Shown piece after piece: positions 56,342 through 64,000 of a DNA stretch of 64,000 bases. Origin of the DNA: Leptidea sinapis (Eukaryota > Arthropoda > Insecta > Lepidoptera > Pieridae); the NCBI RefSeq assembly GCF_905404315.1, contig NC_066304.1, positions 7,440,001 to 7,504,000 of the forward strand, read 5' to 3'. A program made the position numbers and the translations under genes. The notes under the pieces were generated by a model. The model saw only the letters and a program-made list of their open reading frames with translations. It made no database searches and was not told the origin of the DNA. Numbering within the stretch: the first letter of the stretch is position 1; each line of letters starts with the position of its first letter.

Positions 56342-59300
56342 AAAAAGTGATCTTATTTATTTATTAAATAAATATAAACCTTATATCTGTGCTCTTCAAG
56401 AGACATGGTTGAAACCAGGATCTTTATTTAAGATTCGTGGTTATTCATGTCTCAGAGAAGATCGTGTGGATGGGCATGGCAGAGTAGCCATGCTTGTGAA
56501 ACACCCTCTTTCCTTTTCTCTCTTCTCTATTCCTTCTCACAGTAATGATTTTTCTATTATTGCTGCTTTAGTTGAAAATATCTGTTATGTATCTATTTAT
56601 ATACCTCATCCTTCTTCTGCAATCTTAAATGAAATTAAAGATATTATTTCCATTCTTCCGAAGCCTTTTATGATCCTTGGTGATTTTAACTGTCGCCATG
56701 AATCCTGGGGTTACTTATCTTCTAATAGTTATGGAAACACATTAATAGATATATTTGATTCAGTGAATTTGTGTATATTAAATGATGGTCGTCCTACACG
56801 ACGTTCTCATCCTGACGAGGGCCCAAGTGCTCCAGATTTAACAGTCACTACACCTAATCTTGCTTCTTCTTTGTCCTGGGATCCATTACGATCTACTTTT
56901 GGTAGTGATCACTTCCCACTATTATTATCATTTCCAAGCTGCAATAATAACAATAAAGTATTACATAATACTTATTCTCCTCGTTTAAAATATAAGCTTA
57001 ATGATGTTGATTGGGATTTATATAAAGATCTAATAAAAAACAAAATTATTTCACTTCCAAAAATTAATCCAGGTACAGAATCTCAGTGTGCAGATTCTTT
57101 AGCAAGAATCTTTATTGAGGTTGCCAATGAGATATTTCCAAGTAAAAATAGCTCTTTGGGTTTTATTCCTTCTCCTCCTTGGTGGGATAACGAATGTACT
57201 GAGGCAGTAAAGAGAAGAAAATATGCTGAAATTACATACTGTCGATGTTCCACTGATGAGAATTTTGAAATTCTTACAAAGAGTATGTCAGAAACTTCAA
57301 AATTTCTAAAGAAAAAGAAATTTGATGGCTGGAAAAATTTCTGCTATTCAATATCACCTGATGTCAAACCATCTCTTGTATGGCAAAATATAAGAAGGTT
57401 TAGATCTGCATACAAAGATTCATCTCCAAATTTCCTTTTCATTTAGTTAATAGCTTTTTAGAAAAATTGGCTCCACCTTTCGTTCCTGAAGACTTAATAA
57501 TTGGTTACCCTGTAATAAATATAAATAATGATAACTGTTTTGGTTTAAACAGTATATTTTCTCTCACTGAACTAAAAGGTGTATTGTCTCATGTTAAGGA
57601 TTCTGCTCCTGGACTGGACGGTATTCCGTATTCCTTTATCTCTCATTTAGATGATGATGCTTTATTTTATTATTTATCTCTTATAAATTCCATAGTGACA
57701 TCTGGTAACATCCCCTCCACGTGGAAACGTCAAGAAATAATTCCCGTACTGAAACCTAATAGGTGTTCTTCAGACCATTCTGCCTATCGCCCAATCGCAC
57801 TTTCTTCTGTTTTGATGAAAATTACAGAACATCTTATAAAAAATCGTTTAGAATGGTTTGTTGAGCATAACGGTCTATTATGTGAATCCCAATTCGGTTT
57901 CAGACGTGGGACAAGTACTATTGATAGCTTAAGTATATTCATTTCTGATATTCAATTATCATTTTCAAATAATAAATCAGTAATAGCTGCGTTCTTAGAT
58001 ATAAATTGTGCCTATGATAATGTCGTAATAAGTATTTTAAAGAGTAAGCTTTTACAACTTAATATACCTCTGCTATTAACAAATTTTATCATAAACATGC
58101 TTTCCGAAAGATACATAATCCTGAAACTAGATGACAGGAAGTCAATTACTCGACTTGTTTCAAAGGGCCTCCCCCAGGGATCAGTACTTAGCCCAATATT
58201 GTATAATATTTATACACACGATTTAAAATCATCACTTAATAGTGTAAATGTTCTTCAGTATGCTGATGATCTATTAATTTACTGTCGTGATATTTCTATT
58301 GAAAAAGCTAGTTCTTCTATAACACAACCGCTGATAAATTTAAAAACTTGGTTGGACTTAAATGGCCTTGATCTATCACCTGAAAAAAGTACAATAGTTT
58401 TATTCACGAGATCAAGAACTCCTCCTCCTATTTCTATATTTTATGAGGGTTATCAGATTCCAGTTAAAGATAATGTTAAGTTTTTGGGAATTGTCTTAGA
58501 TTCGAAACTAACTGGTATCCCACATTGTGATTACCTAAATGCTAAATGTGAGCGTACTCTTAATATTTTAAGATGTCTGTCAGGTGTTTGGTGGGGTGCG
58601 CACCCTTTTTGCATGAAATTGTTATATAATGCTCTTATAAAAAGTATATTAGATTATGGTACATTCTTGCTGGAGCCTGGTAGTGTTAAGGCATTTAAAA
58701 AACTAGATCTCATACAGTCCAAAGCTTTACGAGTAGTTTCTGGTGCTATGCGGTCAAGTCCTATCAATGCTCTTCAAGTAGAATGTGGTGATCCTCCACT
58801 ACATCTACGTCGTCAATATTTAGCAGACAAATTTATATTCCGATCTTTTCAGTTTCTTAACCACTCTCTTTATAACAAACTTCAGAAACTTTCTCATTAA
58901 ATAGATTCATCTGCATATTGGTCAAATAAAAAACCACCTTGTCTAATCAATAGTTTTAAGAAATTTATCAACATAAAAGCTCCTATTCATCGATCCATTA
59001 ATTATCCTCTTTTCAGTACTAGCTTTGAAGCATTAATGTTGCTTCCAGAAATTAATTTTAACTCAGATTTAAATAAGAACGATATTAGTACAAATTTTTC
59101 GTTTAATCTTCTTAAAAATACTGTTTGGGTTGATTACCATCATATTTACACAGACGCGTCTAAACATTCCTCCTCGGATCCCGTTGGTGTAGGTGTCTAT
59201 CACGCTCAATTTAAAATATCACAGAAAATTAAACTACCTCCGGAAACATCGGTGTTTACTGGGGAATGTTATGGTATTTTTAAGGCTATTGAATATATTA

Positions 59301-59982
59301 TTCTATTTAAACTTCCAAAAACAATAATTTTCTCTGATTCAAAAAGTGCCTTACAGTCTCTCAATAGGTTCCCGTTTAAATCAAAAAACATTTCTTCTGT
59401 TGTCATAGAATTAAGAAATCTATTAAATAAATGCAATCACTTTGGTCTTTCTGTGTTGTTTGTATGGATCCCCAGCCATAGCGACATTCCTGGTAATATA
59501 AAAGCAGACCAACTAGCTAATGAAGCCGTGGTCGATGGCGACATTTTCCCTTATAAAGTTTTTTGCCAGGATCTAGGTGCTCTTCCGTCTTAGTTCACCT
59601 TCAGGATTGTTGGAATAGACTTTGGACTGAAACTGGTCAATCAAAAGGCAGGAAATATTTTAACCTTCAGCCACTTATTTCATTTAAACCATGGTTTTAG
59701 TATGTTCTTCTATCATAAGAATGCGTTTGGGTCATGTTTGCACTCCTGTTCATCTTAACAGATTAGGCATTGTATCTACTGACATGTGTGAATGTGAATC
59801 CGATAAATGTGATCTAGATCACATTTTCTTTTCATGTTCTCTATACGACCGCTCCTCATTCCTGAATGATCTAATATCTCTTAATGTTCCTTTTCCTACC
59901 TGTATATCCTCTCTCATTATGTATCCATGTAAATTTTATAAAATATTGTCATCTTTCATTCTTCAGAATCATATCAAAGTTT
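56298..59982 (+). pseudogene. LINE-B2 ORF2 (EN-RT-RNase H), frameshifted
   Basis: The endonuclease (56298-57446) reads LQWSCQSITPKKSDL, CALQETWLKPG, FMILGDFNCRHESWG and FGSDHFPLL. A one-base shift near 57435 separates it from the reverse transcriptase (57467-58900; YRPIALSSVLMKITEHL, QFGFRRGTSTIDSL, FLDINCAYDNV, GLPQGSVLSPILYNIY, QYADDLLIY). An in-frame TAA at 58898-58900 precedes RNase H (59036-59593; IYTDASKHSSS, FTGECYGIF, FSDSKSALQSL, PSHSDIPGNIKADQLANEA). Another frameshift near 59590 leads to the C-terminal zinc knuckle (MCECESDKCDLDHIFFSC). The catalytic YADD and the RNase H residues are present, so decay is recent. Confidence 0.85.
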
Positions 59983-60327
59983 AAATATTTGTAATGTTGT
60001 GCAAGTAGCAAGTATATATGTATATTTATGAAATTTTTAATATCCGTTTCAATCCTCTTTCTACTTATCTGATCCGTTCCCGTGTTCCGTATCCTTTTTT
60101 AACTTAGTTTCCCAATCTTTTAATTTACGTTATTGGCAAAAAGTAAACGCTATTGCCAAAAGAAGAAGAAAAAAAAAAAACATGGTTTTATGAGATTACA
60201 GCCCTCTGAAGGTTTTGATTAATAAATTTTGGAATGTCTGTCCCTCTGCTGTTGATTGCTAGGCCTTTCGAGGTAGTTACATAATAAAGTATTTAAATAA
60301 ATAAACAACAAAATATACGAAAACAGA

Positions 60328-60333
60328 TTTATT
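60328..60333 (-). terminator. sHsp polyadenylation signal
   Basis: AATAAA on the minus strand lies 76-81 bp after the sHsp stop codon. The same signal is present in the tandem copies. LINE-B2 inserted about 150 bp further downstream. Confidence 0.6.
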
Positions 60334-60408
60334 GTACGTAAAATACCAATGGCTTTTCAGTCTTACTTACAAATTAACCTAATTGAAGCTTAGACAATTC
60401 TTTCCGAA

Positions 60409-60954
60409 TTAACGTCTCTTCTTTTTTGCTGGAGTTTTTCCTTCTTCTGGACCGTTTTCAACAATTTCTTCATCCTGTCCCTTCCTTCTCACAGGCCCGG
60501 TGTGTGTAATAGGCACAACTCTTTCGTCTTTCCCTTCAGACATTTTTGGCACTAAAATTGTTAACACACCATCAGATGAAAGCTTAGATTCTACCGTTTC
60601 TGGTTTACAACCGTCTGGTATTGCATAGCGACGCTTGAACTGACGAGATATAAATCCATGTTCGTCCTTCTTCTCCTCATGTTTGCCTTCAACAACAATG
60701 TAGTTGTTAACGATCTTAACGGAGATTTCGTCAGGCGAAAAATGTTGGACATCCAGATTTATTTGAAATTTGTCTTTGTCGGATTTTATAGTAGATCCAA
60801 TATCGCGTTGCAACGTTGATAGATTACGCCAAGGACGCAAATATCTCGGACTTGAATGATCAACTATCATGTCCGTAATTAAATCAGCATATTCTGTAAA
60901 ATCATGCGGACGTCTAGGTCTTATTAGATCCGCAATATATGGTAATAACGCCAT
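60409..60954 (-). CDS. Small heat-shock protein (alpha-crystallin/Hsp20), 181 aa
   Basis: This is an ATP-independent chaperone of the Hsp20 family that holds unfolding proteins in the cytosol. The N-terminus MALLPYIADLIRPRRP is short and hydrophobic, as in lepidopteran sHsps. The alpha-crystallin domain (about 62-142) has FQINLDVQHFSPDEISVKIV, YIVVEGKHEEKKDEHGFISR, FKRRYAIPDGC and LSSDGVLTILVPK. The tail is charged and ends EEGKTPAKKKRR. I chose the ATG at 60954 because the family begins MALLP/MSLLP; an in-frame ATG at 60969 adds only five residues. There is no intron, as usual for inducible sHsps. An HSE lies 164 bp upstream. Its last codons and 3' flank have been duplicated twice downstream. 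Confidence 0.93.
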   Translation of the reverse strand: MALLPYIADLIRPRRPHDFTEYADLITDMIVDHSSPRYLRPWRNLSTLQRDIGSTIKSDKDKFQINLDVQHFSPDEISVKIVNNYIVVEGKHEEKKDEHGFISRQFKRRYAIPDGCKPETVESKLSSDGVLTILVPKMSEGKDERVVPITHTGPVRRKGQDEEIVENGPEEGKTPAKKKRR

Positions 60955-61063
60955 TTCTCTGCACAGCACAAAGAAATTTAAACCACAAAAACACTGAAGT
61001 AGCGACTCGCTCTCGAATCTGGATTATTATGAATTGACGACTGCGTCGCTGTAGTCAACCGTT

Positions 61064-61073
61064 TTTATTTAAG
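61064..61073 (-). promoter_or_regulatory. TATA-like box of the sHsp gene
   Basis: TTAAATAAAA on the minus strand lies about 110 bp before the ATG and 45 bp downstream of the HSE, a normal heat-shock promoter layout. Confidence 0.55.
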
Positions 61074-61117
61074 TTACGCAGGCGCGCCGTAGTGCTGCTA
61101 AGTACGTGAAAAGGGTG

Positions 61118-61135
61118 GAAGGTTCAAGAAATTTC
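61118..61135. promoter_or_regulatory. Heat-shock element, four perfect units
   Basis: GAAGGTTCAAGAAATTTC contains four alternating GAA/TTC pentamer units with 2-bp spacing. This is the binding site for trimeric heat-shock factor. It lies upstream of the sHsp TATA-like box. Confidence 0.85.
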
Positions 61136-61283
61136 GAAGAACTTACATAGTAATTAAAACAGCGTCATCTAGTATCAAGTGAAAACACTCTTTTATGTCC
61201 AATTTGTAGGCGTGTCGTAGCTCTGCTACCCGAACATAGCCTACTAGCTATGTAATATTATGACCTGAATCAACTGAATAAGG

Positions 61284-61296
61284 TTCAAAAAATTTC
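61284..61296. promoter_or_regulatory. Degenerate second heat-shock element
   Basis: TTCAAAAAATTTC keeps two TTC units in register with the first HSE; the GAA between them has become AAA. It belongs to the upstream copy of the duplicated module. Confidence 0.5.
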
Positions 61297-61344
61297 TAAG
61301 ATAATCGAAAAGTGCCATCTAGTATCAAGCGGGAATACTACTCG

Positions 61345-61798
61345 TTGTTCGATTATATCTTGAAAATAAGTTAATAAAGTGGTGAAGCCATAATAATGTT
61401 AAATACTAGCTAATAACCCGCGACTTTGTCCGCGCACACACAGGGCTGAGCACGAAGTAGCGGCATTTAGATTAAGTTCTTAAAATAAAAAAAACGCTTA
61501 TGACACATTAGGTATGCTGTCGCAATACTTTTTGTAAAAAATATGTAATCTAACGCCGCGTCCACTGCGCGTTATTTTCGTGTTTGTAAACGCAAAAACT
61601 TGTTTTATAAATAGATTAGGGGCGTGGCTTAACAGTTTTGTCAAATAAAACATCTTAACATGTTTACCTCGAGAAATGGATAACATCACCCGCGTTCGCC
61701 TGCGGGGAGGGAAATTAACGCATAATATGTTAGCGTTCACTGAATGAAGACGTACCTATCATTCGTAGCTAGTGATAATTCTATTTAGTTTATTTGTG
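61345..61798. other. Intergenic sequence between sHsp and the MADF gene
   Basis: TAATAACCCGCGACTTTGTC near 61414 and the following ~300 bp look like a dispersed lepidopteran repeat. The last ~60 bp before 61799 should contain the 5' UTR of the MADF gene. No further gene was seen. Confidence 0.4.
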
Positions 61799-63227
61799 AT
61801 GGAGTGGAATAAAAAAAATACTTTGTTTTTTATACAACTAATAACAGAAAGACCGGTTCTTTGGGATGTTTCATTGGAAGATCATAAAAATAAATACAAA
61901 AAGCTGGATGCACTGTTGGAAATAGCACGCATTTTACGTATAACAAAAGAGGATGTAAATTCAAAATGGTTAAGTCTAAAGGGCCAATATAATAGAGAGA
62001 AGAAGAAAGTGAATGGGCTTGGAACGGGTAGTGGAGCATCCGAAATTTATACTTCCAAGTGGTTTGCTTACCAGGAAATGGCTAGTCTGTTGTCTTGCAA
62101 CGATCCCCAAGCCACCACATCAAATTTACACTATAATGCGGTAAGTTAAAATATTTACCAGTGGGAGGCTCCTTTGCACAGGATTTTAGATTATGGGTAC
62201 CACAACGGCGTCTATTTCTGCCGTGAAGCAATAATGTGTAAGCATTACTGTGTTTCCGTCTGAAGGGCGCCGTAGCTAGAGAAATTACTGGGCAAATGAG
62301 ACTTAACATCTTATGTCTCAACGTGACGAGCGCGATTGTAGTGCCGCTCAGAATTTTTGATTTTTTTAAGAATCCTGGGTGGCACTGCATTGTAATGGGC
62401 AGGGCGTATCAATTACCATCAGCTGAACGTCCTGCCCGTCGCGTCCCTTATTATCATAAAAAAATTCAGACTTCTAATTAATGCAGAATTCCGAAAAACC
62501 CCTCCATCAGATATTCTGCGTTGGCAGCCAACATCTATACAAGTGAAATTGTAATCATAGTCTGCTAAGGCCAGAAGTACAACACTGAATGTTTTTAGCT
62601 AAAATACAGACTACCTGTATTTGCTGGGACTTCCATCACTACATGTTTTCCATCTATGGCATGCATGAGGGAAATTCCATTTAGTGTCAAATCCTTTTGA
62701 TATTCTTCTCCACTGCGTGTGGTGTCCGTAATAGAGAACCTATTAAATATTTATTTATATTAATTATATATAGTATACAAGTATTTATAACAATTGTGTA
62801 TTTATTTCAGATATCACCACAGCCTGCATCCTCACCACCACTACCAACTATGCCGACACAACCGATAGGTTTGCCGACACCAAACCCAATGAGAATCAAG
62901 GGAACAGATATAATAGAAAGAAAGGGAAATTCTGGTTTATATGGAGAGGCTTTGCTTACTTTACAAGCAACTAAAGAAAGAAAAAGTAAAACACAGGACC
63001 CAGAAGATGAAATCACCATTTTCGGACATTACATTGCTGCTCAAATGCGCAAATTTCAACCTGTTTTACAAAGCAAGCTGAAATTGGATATTCAAACTCT
63101 GCTTTGTAAATATGAAATTGATAACTTGGAATATACAAGCAGATCGGCCTCCAGTAATAATTCGGTGAATTTCAATATAAACACATTACTAAATGATGAG
63201 TCTTCCAGTCGATCCAGTCCGATTTAA
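61799..63227 (+). CDS. MADF/BESS-domain protein, two exons, 252 aa
   Basis: Exons are 61799-62140 and 62811-63227, joined by a phase-0 GT-AG intron (donor GTAAGT, acceptor TTATTTCAG). The N-terminal MADF (Adf-1-type Myb/SANT-like) DNA-binding domain covers about residues 10-95 (FIQLITERPVLWDVSLEDHK, ITKEDVNSKWLSLKGQYNRE, SKWFAYQEMASLL). A Pro-rich linker follows, then a BESS-like motif at about 178-215 (EDEITIFGHYIAAQMRKFQP, LKLDIQTLL) and a Ser/Asn-rich tail. Such proteins are either host transcription factors or the DNA-binding partner encoded by PIF/Harbinger transposons. A broken Harbinger transposase lies in the intron on the other strand, which favours a transposon origin. Both exons are open, without stops. 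Confidence 0.78.
62156..62465 (+). repeat. Short interspersed repeat (family S2) in the MADF intron
   Basis: It runs from TACCAGTGGGAGGCTCC to CCCTTATTATCATAAAAAAA. It starts 16 bp after the exon 1 donor, in sense orientation. Confidence 0.8.
62467..62700 (-). pseudogene. PIF/Harbinger transposase relic (DDE_Tnp_4)
   Basis: In shifting frames the minus strand reads KWNFPHA, AIDGKHVVMEVPANTGSLYF, SVVLLALADYDYNFTCIDVG and RRISDGGVFRNSALIRSL. These are the conserved blocks of Harbinger transposases, including two catalytic Asp positions (AIDGKH and LADYDY). A stop after GSLYFS and at least two frameshifts inactivate it. Only ~75 codons remain, inside the MADF intron. Confidence 0.8.
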
Positions 63228-63611
63228 ACGCCCGATCCGATTTAAACGTACAAACAGCCGGAAACACAAATCTTGCAAGCCACGTCCACCTCAGGTTCTA
63301 CTACCACCACTACCAGTACCTACACTACCTGTTGTCTACCAGCCAATCCACTTGAAATCAAATCAAAGAGATTTTTAGTCATTTCAAACGATGGGACAAT
63401 AAGGGAAGTCACTCAAATGCTTCACCAAATTCACTGGTTATTACTTATTATTTTATAAAATGAAACCATAAGCTCTGTTACATATGCAATAGATATACCA
63501 GAAAAAACAATTGAATATGTTTCAAAATCTCATAATTAAACTTTTATTGTTACTTAATATTTTCTTTATATAAGCATATTAATATTGTATAAATTTAAAA
63601 TAAGAATAAAA
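63228..63611. other. 3' flank of the MADF gene
   Basis: Contains (ACC/ACT)n-like sequence near 63290-63340 and then AT-rich DNA. Short open frames here overlap the MADF stop in other frames and look like chance. Confidence 0.35.
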
Positions 63612-63985
63612 TCTATATATGTAAAAATGAATTGCTGTTCGTTAGTCTCGCTAAAACTCGAGAACGGCTGGACCGATTTGGCAAATTTAGGTCTTGAATT
63701 ATTTGTGGAAGTCCAGAGAAGGTTTAAAATGTGAATAAATAGAAAAATGCTGCTAAATTAAATAAAAACAACAAATTTGTTTTTCCTTTGATGTGTCCAT
63801 ACATAATTTCTATGAGAGAATTTATTGACGCACAGTTTGACAGTTCTGCTGTGAAACAATTTCATTACGACAGCAGGGTATATTTTACGAAGTAATTTTT
63901 GATGTTATGATATATTATTGACAAATTCATATAAAAACATTATTTTATTTATTATATACAGAACAACGTCTGTCGGGTCAGCTAG
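63612..63985 (+). mobile_element. Non-autonomous Helitron, 374 bp
   Basis: It begins TCTATATATGTAAAAATG after an A and ends GTCTGTCGGGTCAGCTAG before a T, so 5'-TC, 3'-CTAG and A/T insertion all fit Helitrons. No coding capacity. The 3' terminus is shared with the fragment at 1797-1984. The internal GGCTGGACCGATTTGGC is a familiar part of lepidopteran Helitrons. Confidence 0.8.
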
Positions 63986-64000
63986 TAATTAATAAAAAAT

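Larger units (their letters stand above)
54448..60180 (+). mobile_element. LINE-B2, full-length I-like LINE
   Basis: The element is ~5.7 kb with a short 5' UTR, ORF1 (54653-56341), an overlapping ORF2 (56298 to about 59982; EN, RT, RNase H, zinc knuckle) and a 3' UTR with a poly-A tail. It is flanked by CATGG. ORF2 carries frameshifts and stops, so this copy is not autonomous. It is the same clade as the minus-strand LINE at 3099-9050. Confidence 0.85.
54091..60493. repeat. Tandem unit 3, split by two LINE-B copies and joined to the sHsp gene
   Basis: Left part 54091-54244 and right part 60181-60493 make one unit. Unlike units 1 and 2, its right end continues into the rest of the intact sHsp gene. 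A single CATGG target occurs three times (54240-54244, 54443-54447 and 60181-60185), around two LINE-B insertions. Confidence 0.87.
61085..61338 (-). repeat. Imperfectly duplicated HSE-containing promoter module
   Basis: Two segments (about 61085-61183 and 61213-61338) share, in the same order, GTAGTGCTGCTA versus GTAGCTCTGCTA, GGTTCAAGAAATTTC versus GGTTCAAAAAATTTC, and an identical CATCTAGTATCAAG (61166-61179 and 61316-61329). Spacing differs by indels. Confidence 0.6.

Overview
The window looks like AT-rich genomic DNA from a lepidopteran insect. It has split genes with GT-AG introns and several short repeat families and a Helitron terminus that I recognise as typical of moths and butterflies. 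Most of the sequence is nested transposable elements. I see no bacterial, CRISPR or rRNA features.

Four host-type genes can be supported. (1) Kat14/Atac2 (+, 20128-45002) is the GNAT acetyltransferase subunit of the ATAC complex. I reconstructed 13 exons whose phases all agree, giving 652 codons plus stop. (2) Ada2a (-, 43593-44888) is the ATAC adaptor with ZZ, SANT and SWIRM domains. It is intronless, lies antisense inside the last Kat14 intron, and starts 21 bp from the last Kat14 exon. (3) A small heat-shock protein gene (-, 60409-60954) has a heat-shock element and a TATA-like box upstream. (4) A two-exon MADF/BESS gene (+, 61799-63227) has a Harbinger transposase relic in its intron.

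Layout. 0.2-11.4 kb: a decayed Ty1/copia element with both LTRs. Its left LTR holds a hAT-type element with an 8-bp target duplication, a 471-bp insertion and a Helitron end. Its interior holds an I-like LINE, which itself contains a CR1-like 3' fragment. 11.5-13.6 kb: a Jockey-like LINE remnant. 14.5-19 kb: a near full-length but broken LINE. 20.1-45 kb: the Kat14 gene, its introns loaded with SINEs, LINE pieces, foldback elements and a Tc1 transposon split by a CR1-like LINE. 45-47.7 kb: a MITE, an RTE remnant and a LINE 3' end.

47.6-60.5 kb: a tandem triplication of a ~450-bp unit (LINE 3' tail + sHsp 3' flank + last sHsp codons). Copy 2 is split by an intact LINE carrying two ORFs. Copy 3 is split by two insertions of a second LINE family at one target site. 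Copy 3 runs into the functional sHsp gene. 60.5-64 kb: the sHsp promoter, with an imperfectly duplicated HSE module, the MADF/Harbinger locus and a 374-bp Helitron.

The main biological signal is that two physically interacting ATAC-complex subunits share one locus in an antisense nested arrangement. Family names were assigned from motif recognition only; no searches were run. Transposon ends are exact only where terminal repeats or target-site duplications were found.
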